Source: Misgurnus anguillicaudatus (lineage: Eukaryota > Chordata > Actinopteri > Cypriniformes > Cobitidae). From it: a stretch of 64,000 nt of DNA. Below are positions 12,062-23,670 of the stretch, piece by piece (positions within the stretch are counted from its first letter, which is position 1; each line of letters starts with the position of its first letter). The translations under genes and the position numbers were made by a program. The stretch is from positions 17,554,001 to 17,618,000 of the forward strand of contig NC_073359.2 in assembly GCF_027580225.2 (NCBI RefSeq), in the 5' to 3' direction. The notes beneath the pieces are model-generated. The model ran no database searches and had not been told where the DNA came from. It saw nothing but the letters and a program-made list of their open reading frames with translations.

Positions 12062-12228
12062 TTTTGCCTTTATTTAATAGTGAGTTTAGAGAGGACAGGA
12101 AAGTACAGGGAGGAGAGAGAGGGGTATGGTATCTGCAAATGACCACGAGGCGGGAATCGAACTCGGGTCGCCGAAAGTGCAAAAGCACCACATGTCGGAT
12201 CGCTGCCCACTACACCATCGGCTCCGAC
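12062..12228 (-). mobile_element. tRNA-derived SINE, copy 1
   Basis: Read on the minus strand it starts ggagccgatggtgtagtggg, which resembles a pol III A box. It then has gagttcgattcccgcc, a near-perfect B box, about 55 nt later. A tail rich in ctctctc and cctgtactttcctgtcc follows. This is the structure of a tRNA-derived SINE. A second copy lies 140 bp away. Confidence 0.7.
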
Positions 12229-12321
12229 TTATTCGCAAAAACTTTAACAAATCTCCAAAGATAAAAAAATAGTGCGTGTCTTTACCTGTTGTTCATTTAT
12301 ACTGATTGTAGAAAAAAAATG

Positions 12322-12660
12322 GTCAATATATGTACCCCAGTGGTCAATGTGTTGTACCCTTTTTGTTTTTAGGCCATTTTTTGCCTTTTTTAGATATACA
12401 GTATGACATGAGAGGACAGGAAAGTACAGGGTGGAGAGAGGGGTACGGGATCGCAAAGTACCTCGAGTCGGTATTCAAACTTTGGTCGCCGAAAGTACGT
12501 TTGTGTCATATTTTGGAGCACCATCGTCTGCAGGTGGTACCCTTTAATAAGTTCATATTAGTATTTCGGAGGTACATATCTGTATCTAATGGTACACATT
12601 AGGACCTTTGAAAGGGTACTGCCCCAGTGACAGCTGGAATACATTTTGACGACACAATTT
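12322..12660. repeat. 'GGTACC' teleost repeat interrupted by a SINE
   Basis: Words such as tggtacccttt, aggtacatat and ggtacacattaggacctttg, then gccccagtgacagctgg, are shared (in inverse orientation) with 45600-45790 and 62340-62525. The left piece (gtaccccagtggtcaatgtg) is separated from the rest by the SINE at 12369-12528. Confidence 0.55.
12369..12528 (-). mobile_element. tRNA-derived SINE, copy 2 (diverged)
   Basis: It shares gaggacaggaaagtacaggg, gagagaggggta and the ggtcgccgaaagt segment with the SINE at 12062-12228, in the same orientation. The B-box equivalent is mutated (tattcaaactttggtcg on the plus strand), so this copy is older or less constrained. Confidence 0.6.
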
Positions 12661-14345
12661 TTGTTTTTAGGGGGGGTGGACTGTTCCTTTAAACTTACTT
12701 GACTTCACGTTATTGTGCACCAAAGTGAATAACATGAGCTTGCGTAACTGACAGTGTCCTTTAACGCTCATCTTGAAAATCTTTTTGAAGATGTCCCGTG
12801 TGTCCTTAATGCTTCAGTCTTCAGAATCTATTACAACTTCAGTGCTAGAAGCTGAATCCCTAAAACCTGATTGGTTAGAAAAATAGATTTTTCATATTTT
12901 TATCTTCTTTTTTAATAAAAAAATTCATAAAATGAATTTGTATCGTTTGCTTGCCTGTTGGTTCTTTATGACAACAGTAAGATTCTCTGAGCTCCTGATG
13001 AGAGGATGATGAACATTGAGGATCTCTGTGTGTGTGTGTGTGGGCAGTGGAGGAGGAGGAAAAGGTTTTGTAGCTGTTGTATTCGGATTAGCACAGACAA
13101 TAAAGATCAGGCTTGTAACTGGAAAAGAATACACTTTGGTTAGTTTAGTTTAGACAGATAACAGTGAACAATGTTTTATCATTGTAACTATGAGCATGCT
13201 TATAAAGTGGCTACACTATTACACATTAAGTTTCAGTGTGAAGTGATTTTTTTTAATGCAACAGTTACCCATTTTTATTATTTGATGCATGTTTCTGGTC
13301 TCATTGTGCATGATTTATGGGTGCACATTATTCTTAAAATTGCTTTACTTCTCTATGCTTATGCAAATTTCATTTTATCTGATGTCATCTATACTTGCAT
13401 GTGCCTTTGTACAGTAATGCGTTTTATTTATTAACTTATTTGCTTTTATTTTATAATTTGTTTTTAAAGTGACTTTGGTCATTTGTGCGTTTAGGCTTTG
13501 TTTTGCATATTAAGCTTGGTGATGTGCAAACTCATTTGCATATTTCTCCTGATCTATTGCAACAAGGTGATGTTCCATTATTCTCTTGCTTCGCATCTCT
13601 CGTGTTATTTCCCAGCCCTTTGTGTTGTGTATTAACTTTAGCTCTTATAAAATGCAACTGTGTCCATTAGGCATTACATTTAATGAGCGACCTCGGGATC
13701 ACTGTATAATTACAGATCTAGGCTTTTTTCCGAACCGGGGTACAGTAATTGGGCACTTTAAAAAAATGATGAAAAGAGTACAAAAGCGCTTTTGAGCATA
13801 TAGTTGATGTTTAATTCATTGGCTTCGAACAAGGCTGCGTTTTGCATATCTGAGGTTCCCGATGGGGCACCGAAAAAAGCGTTTGACATGCACCACATAC
13901 TGTATGATGAGCGTGTTATGTTTGTGGTTTGCATATCAATGGCTGCTTAAAATGATGCACATGCGTGTCCTGAAATAAACAGCTGACCACAAAACTGATG
14001 CACAATCTTATCTTCTAAACAGACATTGAGATTGGTGTATCATTCGGTCTGTTATTCTGAATATTTCTGAAATATCAGCGAGGAAGTGCTGTGGTTGTAC
14101 AGTGGTGCAGTGATAATATCAGGTGTCTAAAATACTCAACCCCATTGTTTATTAGTGGTACATCAAAGTCTGAGAGTGCTAGTAAAATTGTACGTGCCGT
14201 TTCTATTTTACTATGACTATGATTTTTTATTAGCAAGAATAGCATAGGCATAACAGCATTGTTTACATAAAATAATAATTAAAAAAAAAGTATATTTATA
14301 TATTTGAAAGTTTAAGTGTTTGGGAGTTTGATCAGTGAATAGAAA
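12661..14345. other. Undefined AT-rich DNA
   Basis: No recognised element. A remnant TTAA end (ggactgttcctttaa) lies at about 12677-12692 and a short (GT)n at about 13025-13041. The open frames at 13171-13795 have no domain features. Confidence 0.35.
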
Positions 14346-14530
14346 TCAACTTGATCTCACGGGAATTCATTTATTTTACACAGTAACTAATTTGTACTTT
14401 AAATGAACTGTACAATTGAACTGTACTGTACTTATTATAATGAAACCTCACCCCGAAACACCATGTCACTGGTACGAAAGCCGATCGTAATAAAAAGTAC
14501 AAATGAGATCTTACGAATTTCGTAATTAGC
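14346..14530. repeat. Cypriniform 'tgatctcacgggaattc' repeat fragment
   Basis: It begins acttgatctcacgggaattc and continues with the aacctcaccccgaa and acgaatttcgta words that are typical of this dispersed family. Other pieces are at 11565 and 23610/25127. Confidence 0.5.
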
Positions 14531-14614
14531 AATTGCCATGCGATTGTGTTGCTAGAAATAATCTATACAATTTCTTGGTTTCAAATGCTTTTAAATACTA
14601 AGATGATCTATTTT

Positions 14615-14835
14615 ACACTGTAAAAAAATCTGTAGAAATTACAGTATTACTGGCAACTAGTAGCCAGTAACGTACTGTAGATTTTACATTTATGTTATTT
14701 ACTGGCAACAATTTGTATAAAGTTAAATGAACATGAAACATTTTCAGTCTTTATCTTCTACAGTAAGTTACTGGCAACCAGCTGCATAATTACAGCAAAT
14801 TTTTTACAGTAAGGTGCTGTAGAATGAAAACTGTA
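14615..14835. repeat. CACTGTAAAA-type MITE with repeated 'actggcaac' motif
   Basis: It starts acactgtaaaaaaatctgt. The interior repeats tactggcaac and acagtaa motifs, and it ends near ttttttacagtaaggtgctg. The ends are imperfect inverted complements. A related terminus, cactgtaaaacaaattga, opens the element at 63133. Confidence 0.5.
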
Positions 14836-14884
14836 TTAACAGAGGCATAGATGAATAATAAGAGATCTGTACATGGTTATGGCA

Positions 14885-16110
14885 TATTGTGAGCCTCAAA
14901 CACGATTGTTTCCTCCTTTTGTAAATTTTGTGCATACAAAAGACCACCGGAAAACAGGCCAATTTCAACATAACATCAACTGTGACCTTAAAGTCGAGAT
15001 GTACGCCCCAACATTAAATTAAGTACAATGTTGTAACAATGGTAAAAACAAAGTTGTCACTGCTAAGTTAGCGCTATATGCTAGTTAATGCTATATGCTA
15101 GCGTTTAGGCTGAAGTTCGACTATTGAGGTTACAGTTACGTTTTGCAGGTCTATACTTAAACACAAACTTACCACTCAGACACGTTCATTAACAATATCC
15201 AAACAATTGATTATTCCTCAAATTCTGTATCTTCGTCTGATTCAGGCTCAAACATAAGGTCTGTTTGCACACACTAGGCTTGTCGCGATAGTCTGTGAAA
15301 CAGTGATTACCGGTGCTTCAGCCCCTCTTCGGTTAAATCACTTGCCCACCGCGACACTGTCTTTCACCGTCGTTTCGATATTTTCTTGTAATTAAATCAT
15401 CTAGTTTCGTTAGAGAGAGCAAACACTAAATGCGTCTGCTGCCTGAAATCAGCAAAGCTGAACGCGCATCACGTCACAGAGCAGCAGGTGTCAGATTTCA
15501 TTTATTAGCCTTTATTAGTGTGCAAGGCGAGCTGACTGACCAGACGATGTCAGAAGAAGCATGCTTACTCATTTTTGTTATAATATACATATATGATGTT
15601 TAATATATGCAAGATCGTTTTTGATTTTTATCAAGAAAAATAATAAACCCAACATTCAAGCAGCGCTTTATAGAGAAGTAGCCGGTTGCTCGGCTTGGGA
15701 CTGGCGGGTTCTTTGAGAATTACCTGCGTACATTGACAAAAGCACTTAATTAAACCAGCTGTTGCACTCGCATTGCATGCAAATTCATACGCAATTTAAC
15801 GCAGCGTATGCAAGCGCTGCATTTAAACAGTTGCATAATTCAAAAGTGAAAGTAAAATGCGCACGTCTGCATGCGCATTTATAAGCCCCTCCCACACGGT
15901 GATACCGGTATCACCGTATTTGTCACGCGCTGATTAACCGGTGGGAATATTCTGTCACCGCAGCAACCCTAGCACACACACAGAGCTACAGAAAGGAGCT
16001 GCTCTGTGAAACAGCCAATCAGAGCAGAGCTCACCATTATTATTCATGACTCTTTCAATTAGGGTATTAAAAGATCATTTCATTCTAAAGCCAAATTCTA
16101 GTGTTGTAAA
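14885..16110. repeat. Older repeat hosting the 15275 hAT insertion
   Basis: The flanks of the hAT at 15275-15971 (ggctcaaacataaggtctg before; cagagctacagaaaggagct after) appear to be one older interspersed sequence. It also contains a small tandem duplication, gctatatgctagttaat / gctatatgctagcg, near 15070. The class is unknown. Confidence 0.35.
15275..15971. mobile_element. hAT-type MITE, perfect 8-bp TSD GCACACAC
   Basis: The left end TAGGCTTGTCGCGATAG and the right end tcaccgcagcaaccCTA are degenerate inverted repeats. GCACACAC is present exactly at 15267-15274 and 15972-15979. Internal tandem-inverse words include gataccggtatcaccg. There is no coding capacity. Confidence 0.75.
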
Positions 16111-16151
16111 TGGACATGTAAAAAACGTTTCGGGATAATTTTTGCACTTAA

Positions 16152-17256
16152 AAGGGAAGTTCACCCCAAAATGATAATTTTATCATAAATCACTTACCCC
16201 TGTGTCGCTCTAAACCACCCAGTGCTCCCCAGTGCTAAGGCATAATCACCCGATATAAGTGGGATTTCGACCTTAGCCGGCAGATCACCAAAGAAACCAT
16301 ACTTAAGTTTAAAAAATGTATTAAGGATAAACAAAAATATAAAGGAGCAATAGCTTTAGGGAGGCCCAAAGCCAAAATAATAAACAAAACATCAATTACC
16401 AAAATAAATAAAGTAAATATCCTAACAATAAAGAAAATACTTTTACAAATGAACTACCCTAACTCCCTAACCAAACTGACAAAGAAATTATATAAAGAAA
16501 AACAAATAAGTGGCAGGCCAATCTTATGCTCCGTAATTAATAACAAGCAATTTGAAGTGTTTACAGTTTATAGAAATAACATTACATGAGCTTTAACTGG
16601 GTACTAGTAAGTCTATTCATTAGAATAATTGTGTTGACTAAGCACACTTAAAGAATCATAAATTACACAAAATGTTGGTGATCTGACGCTTTAAGAACAC
16701 TTTTGTGCGCAAAGAAAACAAAACAAACGATTTTATTTTAACAATTTGTTCTCCTCCTTGATTGTTCAAGCACGTTCGCGACTAGACTACGGCGCATGCT
16801 GCTGACGTCACCTGCTGACGTAGTTGGCAATTTTTGTTTCCTTTTTTTCAAAGCATTATGTAAACATTGTAAACGATACTTAAATAACCCAAATAAATGT
16901 GCAAATAACTTGCCAGCGTATTCTGTGTCTGTACGCTGGCAACTACGTCAGCAGGTGACGTCAGCAGCATGCGCGGTAGTCGGCTCATGAACGCGCACTG
17001 AAGGACCAAGAAGAACAAATTGTTAAATAAAATTGTTCGTTTTGTTTTCTTTGCGCACAAAAGTGTTTTCGGCGCTTCATAATATTATTATTATTAAACG
17101 ACTGATGGAACATGGACCTTTTTGGTCTTACATTCTTTTCTGGGAAACGGATTGTGAAACTAACTGAAGTCAATGGGACAGTCACAAGCCTCTCGGTTTT
17201 AGAACGACACAGGTATTAAGTGATTTATGATAAAATTATTTTCAGGTGAACTATAA
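16152..17256. mobile_element. Degenerate TTAA foldback with internal palindrome
   Basis: The left arm (aagttcaccccaaaatgata, then tcataaatcacttaccc) pairs with the right arm (aagtgatttatgataaaatt, then caggtgaactat). TTAA is present at 16148-16151 but lost on the right. A second palindrome inside pairs 16690-16825 with 16930-17067 (gctgctgacgtcacctgctg and its complement). The region between, 16225-16690, is not inverted and its origin is unclear. Confidence 0.55.
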
Positions 17257-17259
17257 AAA

Positions 17260-17910
17260 AGCCACATACCTTCTATGTAGATATCAGAGAACAATTTAAC
17301 ATATTATTTCAATGCATTCTTTGCCACCTTTAAAATAAAAAACAAAAGCATAATTTCTTTTTTTTTTTACTTTTGACGTGACTGTATATCTGTAGTCGGC
17401 AATTCCTATATCCTTATTTACTCTATATCTTCACCTTTTGTTGTAACTGATTCTTCCATTGACATCTGACGTGTTAGCCGCAGTGTACTATAGCCCTTTT
17501 TTGCAGGGTTGAAAGGACAGTCTTGATGTCTCTCGCAGTGATGGACTAGAATTACCTTTTCAATGTCCTTGTCGTCTTCCTAATGTTTTGGGAGAGGCTC
17601 TGGTTGCACGTCTTCAATTGCGCCCCTGCCATTGGCCTTAATTTCTGCCAGCTCTTTAATTATGTAATTGGATTAACATCCTACACATCAAACAAGCCCC
17701 GAAGCTGTTTGTCCTGTTCTATCAAGATGAGATTGATTTGATGGGAAGGTTTTCAATAACCGTGCTCTAAATTTCCTTTCAACAGTTGCTGCCAGATGGA
17801 GGTTGATACATTTTTAAATGTTAGCCCTAAAATAGCACCTTTGGGTTGGAGGTCCACCCACAGCTTATTCAAGAGACACATCTCATGTTTTAGGAGTTGA
17901 TGTTATGTAG
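17260..17910. promoter_or_regulatory. Unique stretch, candidate conserved non-coding element
   Basis: Segment 17490-17760 shares no words with the repeats here. It contains homeodomain-type clusters (tctttaattatgtaattgg, then attaacatcc) and gccattggcc. This composition is typical of vertebrate enhancers, but conservation cannot be tested from one sequence. It is only a candidate. Confidence 0.25.
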
Positions 17911-17914
17911 TGAT

Positions 17915-18035
17915 CCTGTAGCTCAATTGGTAAAGCATTGCGTATAGGTCATAGATTCGATCTCCAGGGAACACGCATATCGATACATTAAATGCACTGT
18001 TAGTCGCTTTACATGTAATACATGTAAATGTACAT
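17915..18035 (+). mobile_element. tRNA-derived SINE fragment
   Basis: tgtagctcaattggtaaagc resembles a tRNA A-box region. catagattcgatctccaggg is a mutated B box. The tail atgcactgttagtcgcttta is the common fish SINE/LINE tail. The arms do not fold as a tRNA and the anticodon region is shortened, so it is not a functional tRNA gene. Confidence 0.6.
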
Positions 18036-18039
18036 CCAT

Positions 18040-18600
18040 TATTTATTTCAGTCCACGCAACTAGCGATGAACGATGGCATACAGCTTTAAAGCCACATTA
18101 TGAATGCCCCGCTATGCAAGCTTTAGAAGTCTCATCCTCAAGTCACATCTGGAACTGCATGTCATGAAGGGTAATGATGTACTGAGACTTATAACTCCAT
18201 TGCAGTGTCGCAGAGCGCTCATTTCCACGCACGAGAATCATTGTTTCAATTTAAAGACTTCTCTCTGTTATGCATTAGAAAGTCATGATTCATTTCATCT
18301 GGCAGTTTTACTGGGAGGGGTTTTGGAGGAGACCGAAACAGAGAAAGCAATTTAGCCCGCTGTCGCTTAAACGTATTATTCATACCCATTTGCAAGAGAA
18401 ATGAGTGAGATAATGGCGGGTAGAAATTTGTGGAACGGTTAATGGACGGTGTAAGTTTCACTCAAGTTGCATGATGCCTTATGTATGTTTAAAGGCATAC
18501 AAAATAGCATTTGTCTTTTGCTATAAACAGTTATTTTTTGTTAATATTAACATACTAGTTGTTAAATAAAACTCATCTATTGTAGAGATGCACCGAATGT
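18040..18600. other. Unique non-repetitive stretch
   Basis: No coding signal or shared repeat words. The 83-codon frame at 18104-18355 has no domain features. It may include regulatory DNA (unique, balanced composition), but nothing specific can be assigned. Confidence 0.3.
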
Positions 18601-18930
18601 TGGGCTATTCCTCAGCTATCATCATCTGACACAATATAATGCTTTCACACCATAGACTTTAAAAAGATGACGACGTGTCGTCGCTTTCTTCCATTGTAAT
18701 GAGTTGAAGCCAAAAATGTCCGACCATGTTACGTAAAAATACAGTTTGAAACCAGGGCATGCGCAGAAGGAATCGTCCGTAGAACCAGATGCAGAGCAGC
18801 GGTATCAAACTTCCGCCCAAACGCTTGCACGCCCAATTTAACTACGCCAATTATAATGACAAGCCCCTTTCTATAGCATCAAATTACTAGCGAAAATGAA
18901 ACTTATCACAAAAATTTACAATTGAACATA

Positions 18931-20158
18931 CACTCACCTAAAGGATTATTAGGAACACCATATTAATACTGTGTTTGACCCCCTTTCGCCTTCAGAACTG
19001 CCTTAATTTTATGTGGCATTGATTCAACAAGGTGCTAAAAGCATTCTTAAGAAATGTTGACCCATATTGATAGAATAGCATCTTGCAGTTGATGGAGATT
19101 TGTGGGATGCACATCCAGAACACGAAGCTCCCGTTCCACCGCATCCCAAAGATGCCTTGTTGGGTTGAGATCTGGTGACTTTGGGGGCCATTTTAGTACA
19201 GTGAACTCATTGTCATGTTCAAGAAACCAATTTGAAATGATTCGAGCTTTGCGACATGGTGCATTATCCTGCTGGAAGTAGTCATCAGAGGATGGGTACA
19301 TGGTGGTCATAAAGGGATGGACATGGTCAGAAACAATGCTCAGGTAGGCCGTGGCATTTAAATGATACCCAATTGGCCCTAAGGGGCCTAAAGTGTGCCA
19401 AGAAAACATCCCACACACCATTACACCAACACCACGAGCCTGCATAGTGGTAACAAGGCATGATGGATCCATGTTCTCATTCTGTTTACGCCAAATTCTG
19501 ACTCTACCATCTGACTCTAACTCTACAGAAATCGAGACTTATCAGACATTCCAACATTTTTCCAGTGTTCAACTGTCCAATTTTGGTGAGCTTGTGCAAA
19601 TTGTAGCCTCTTTTTCCTATTTGTAGTGGAGGTGAGTGGTACCCAGTGAGGCCTTCTGCTGTTAATGTAGCCCATCCACCTCAAGGTTGTGCGTGTTGTG
19701 GCTTCACAAATGCTTTGCTGCATACCTCGGTTGTAACGAGTGGTTATTTCTGTCAAAGTTGCTCTTCTATCAGCTTGAATCAGTTGGCCCATTCTCCTCT
19801 GACCTCTAGCATCAACAAGGCATTTTTGCCCACAGGACTGCCGCATACTGGATGTTTTTCCCTTTTCACAACATTCTTTGTAAACCCTAGAAATGGTTGT
19901 GCGTGAAAATCCCAGTAACTGAGCAGATTGTGAAATACTCAGACCGGCCCGTCTGGCAACAACAACCATGCCATGCCACGCTTAAAATTGCTTAAATCTT
20001 TCTTTCCCATTCTGACATTCAGTTTGGATTTCAGGAGATTGTCTTGACCAGGACCACTACCCTAAATGCATTAAAGCAACTGCCAAGTGATTGGTTGATT
20101 AGATAATTGCATTAATGAGAAATTGAACAGGTGTTCCTAATAATCCTTTAGGTGAGTG
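18931..20158. mobile_element. Tc1/mariner-type transposon, degenerate
   Basis: The inverted termini CACTCACCTAAAGGATTATT and AATAATCCTTTAGGTGAGTG are perfect and flanked by TA (18929-18930 and 20159-20160), as expected for Tc1/mariner. The 1228-bp length fits a complete single-gene element. It encodes the broken minus-strand transposase described separately. Confidence 0.9.
19047..20010 (-). pseudogene. Tc1-like transposase pseudogene
   Basis: The product would cut and paste the element through a DDE/D RNase-H-like nuclease. The natural start is probably the ATG at 20010 (MGKKDLSNFKRG). A 5-bp tandem duplication (catgc twice, 19967-19976) then shifts the frame. The main N-terminal frame is 19969-19523: helix-turn-helix (SISQSAQLLGFSRTTISRVY) and the first catalytic Asp (SDKSRF). 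Stops and a frameshift near 19515-19522 separate it from the C-terminal frame 19472-19047. That frame holds the second Asp (QQDNAP) and SPDLNPTRHLW. At the third catalytic site the family usually has PIEHLW; here it is PTRHLW, so Glu is replaced by Arg. The gene is dead on three counts. Confidence 0.9.
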
Positions 20159-20530
20159 TATATTAGCATGATAACAACTACCTTAAAGGACCTTTTTTTT
20201 ATTTAGAACCGAGTCCTGTTTGTTGTATGGAGAGGGCAGGGTTATGACTTGTACTGCAGCTATCCACTCAGGGGGCGATCAAAGAGCCAGCGGCTTCACT
20301 TTTCAAGATGTATGAGGCAAACCCGTTTCACACTGTCGACATGTTTGCCGCATTTATAAAGCATGCACACCATTCATTCTACGCTGGTTGCTTATTGTTC
20401 AGTAAACCTTTATTCGGTAAACCTAACTAATAATTTTAGTTTTTCGTCCAAACACAAAAAATGCTATTTTTGGTCGAATAGTTTTAGTTGTTAAACATTC
20501 ACTGCATCGCTAATCTGTTGTACTTGGCTG

Positions 20531-20640
<110 letters not shown>

Positions 20641-20803
20641 AAAAGATTGATACCTGAAGTTTTACAGTGAAAAGCCTTCTTTGTGTTACTCACAACTAAC
20701 CGTTCTTTTGTCCTGTTTTTAAGTTACGTTTACGCATTCGGCTAATTTTACTTTTACAATGTTTGAAAGTGTGCTGATATTGCTGTCAGTCAGTGTGACT
20801 TAA

Positions 20804-21525
20804 AGGAATAGTCTACTCATTTTCAATATTAAAATATGTTATTACCTTAACTAAGAATTGTTGATACATCCCTCTATCATCTGTGTGCGTGCACGTAAGC
20901 GCTGGAGCGCGCTGCGACGCTTCGATAGCATTTAGCTTAGCCCCATTCATTCAATGGTACCATTTAGAGATAAAGTTAGAAGTGACCAAACACATCAACG
21001 TTTTTCCTATTTAAGACAAGTAGTTATACGAGCAAGTTTGGTGGTACAAATAAAACGTAGCGCTTTTCTAAGCGGATTTAAAAGAGGAACTATATTTTAT
21101 GGCGTAATAGCACTTTTGGGAGTACTTCGACTCGCCTGAAAAGTCCGCTCCCCTTCTCACTCTCATAATGGGAGAGGGAGGGTGTTACTGCGCCGAGTCG
21201 AAGTACTCCTAAAAGTGCTATTATGCCATACAATATAGTTCCTCTTTTAAATCCGCTTAGAAAAGCGCTACGTTTTATTTTGTACCACCAAACTTGCTCG
21301 TATAACTACTCGTCTTAAATAGGAAAAACGTTGATGTGTTTGGTCACTTCTAACTTTATCTCTAAATGGTACCATTGAATGAATGGGGCTAAGCTAAATG
21401 CTATCGAAGCGTCGCAGCGCGCTCCAGCGCTTACGTGCACGCACACAGATGATAGAGGGATGTATCAACAATTCTTAGTTAAGGTAATAACATATTTTAA
21501 TATTGAAAATGAGTAGACTATTCCT
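20804..21525. mobile_element. TTAA-flanked near-perfect palindrome (foldback MITE, family D)
   Basis: Inverted arms of roughly 330 nt run inward from AGGAATAGTCTACTCATTTT and its exact complement. TTAA lies at 20800-20803 and 21526-21529. The arms differ at very few positions I could see. A short asymmetric centre (about 21137-21190) contains aagtccgctccccttctcac. The high arm identity suggests recent insertion or gene conversion between arms. Confidence 0.85.
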
Positions 21526-21529
21526 TTAA

Positions 21530-23608
21530 GCAAAAAACAGTAGTGGTATTTTTTTTATTGTACCGTGAATTATTTTCTCTTAAAAATGTTTTGGTGGCCT
21601 CCGAGAATTCGGACCTAGTAGACCCGTTCCACTTTTTTGTGAAACCGTGCCACATCTATACCGGAAAGTTCCGGATCTAAAAAGGCTTTGATGTCGATCG
21701 CTTGGAAAAACAGCCCGTTCCCTGCGGATGGTTTAATTGTTGATATCCTTTATTGGGTCGCTCTCGACAGTATGGCGACAGATGGTGAGAGAGATCAGTC
21801 TAAACGCTACTCTCCCTCCCTGGAGGTAACTGTCAAAAACAGCCTGGATGGTTTCATCAGACAGATTTCATAATGAAGCTCCCCTTCCACACACCAAAGT
21901 GGAACCAACAAGGGGTTTGTTTACACAGCACATCAAGGTGCCATCACGTTGGCGTTCGGCACTAGTGTTGGGGCTTCATCCAAAATGCATTCGCTGGTAG
22001 CTCATTTTGTGAACCCTGAGAGCTAACTGTCATCTTGTTTGTCTGTGTGGCTGTCAAATAAGAGAATAAGAACTGAGAATAGTTTTTCATTGTATAATCA
22101 TTACTACATACAGTACCTCATCATTACTTATCTTTTGCTCTCTCCTTATGTAGGAAGTCCGATGTGTTTCGATTTAGTTTATACATAACTATACAGAAAT
22201 GATCTAAATATGCAACAAAAATACTCGGGTAATGGTTATTGGGCTAGCTTGGCATACAGTTGGGTTCATTGGGAGTGTGTTAGTAACCTCCACTTTCTGC
22301 TTTAGCCAGTTGTTAAGGCTCGCTGCAGAGCCTCAGGAGAATTGATATATCATTACATTGATGACAATATATCCATCTCGGCAAGGCCGAATTCAACTCT
22401 GCTGACAGGACCTTGAGTCTTGATGGGTCCACGAAGGATAGGCCATGAATTTCACATGTGACAATAAATGGAAACCGCAGGCAATCTCAAACTTCTCAAG
22501 CATGTTGCCAGGCGTTGATGAATTATTCACCTATAATGGAAAACCGCATGGCGATGATAGGGGGTACCAGCTAGTACATTACATCATTTTCATTTTCTAT
22601 CATATATGTATTCATTTATATGTGGCCAATATAATTTCAATCCCATTTATATGTAAATTTTGTTTAATTAATTGTGTAAAAATTTGAAGTGACCCTTTCT
22701 GTGAAATCCAGGCTGAAGTTTCATAATATAATTTAGAGATTTTGAGCATCAAAGTTTGATTTCAGTCATTTATTTTACTTTGATTTTTATCTTTGACATG
22801 ATCTTACTCAGTCAATATTAAAGATATCAAGATTATATTTTCACATAATGTTCTTTACATTTTCATTTTTTTCATATCAAAACTTTAATAGATGGATATC
22901 AAAATCTATAAATCACTTGATTGTGACCAAAGAACATTTATATTAAAATAGGTCCTAATATTACAACCCAGACATGCTACTACTTTAATTTACAGACTTT
23001 TAAAGGTCTGAAAGCCCAAATTTTTCCATTTACCTGGTCTGACTTTGTCACTTTTTTCATCATTGCTGCAGACAGTCACAATCTTTGTGCTTTCTTTTTG
23101 GATGTGATGGGTTTTAGAGACCGGCTGTGGGCATAATTTGTCATTCTGGGGTTTGTCTGAAAGGACACTGGCAAGGTGACAGATTCACAACACCGTTTTG
23201 TTGCTGGCTGTTATTCAGTCTGTGTTTGAGCGGAGCAATGCCTTAGTGTAAAAAACATTGTCATTGCTCAAAACTTATTGCATATGAGATAGAGAAAGAT
23301 AGAGAGGAAATATGGTAATATCTCTAGTAAAATTAGGTTTTTGTACATTGAGTTAGGTTGGTGAAACAGTTTGACGTTTCTGAAATTAAAGAAAGAAAAA
23401 TGTTTGTTCCACGATTGGTAATTTTTTTTTTTAGTATGGTCTGTGTTTTATCAGGCAAATACATCAAATCTGTAACACTGCACAAAAAAGAGCCCTAGTT
23501 ATGAGAGCGGTACAATATTTGTACAAGCTCAACAAGTTAATATTTCACTCCATAATCAAGAGAAATTATGTTTGCATGGAGTAATTAAACTCTTTTATTA
23601 TCGGTGTA
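21530..23608. other. Mostly undefined DNA; dispersed repeat at 22688-22960
   Basis: No gene is recognised. The 22290-22450 part is unique and could be regulatory. At 22693-22960 the series gtgaaatccaggct, agtttgatttca and attaaagatatcaag is shared in the same order with 63515-63640, so this is a dispersed repeat of unknown class. A shorter match (atcaaagtttgat) is at about 55385. Confidence 0.4.
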
Positions 23609-23670
23609 ACCAGCCTCATCTCACGAGAATGTATACGTATTTTTTACGAGCAGTGGCGGCCCATAATGTG

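Larger units (their letters stand above)
18640..20330. repeat. Older repeat split by a Tc1 element
   Basis: The left part (gatgacgacgtgtcgtcgct, then ttccattgtaatgagttgaa) and the right part (20163 onward, including tgtactgcagctatccactc and ggcttcacttttcaagatg) look like the two halves of a common cypriniform repeat. The Tc1-like element 18931-20158 is inserted between them. Confidence 0.4.

Noticed and set aside
17915..17985. Possible tRNA gene
   Set aside because: The A and B boxes are recognisable, but the acceptor and anticodon arms do not pair and a SINE tail follows.
21688..21873. Possible coding exon ending near a gtaact donor-like site
   Set aside because: The donor-like site lies inside the frame. 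There is no acceptor of quality upstream and no recognisable domain.
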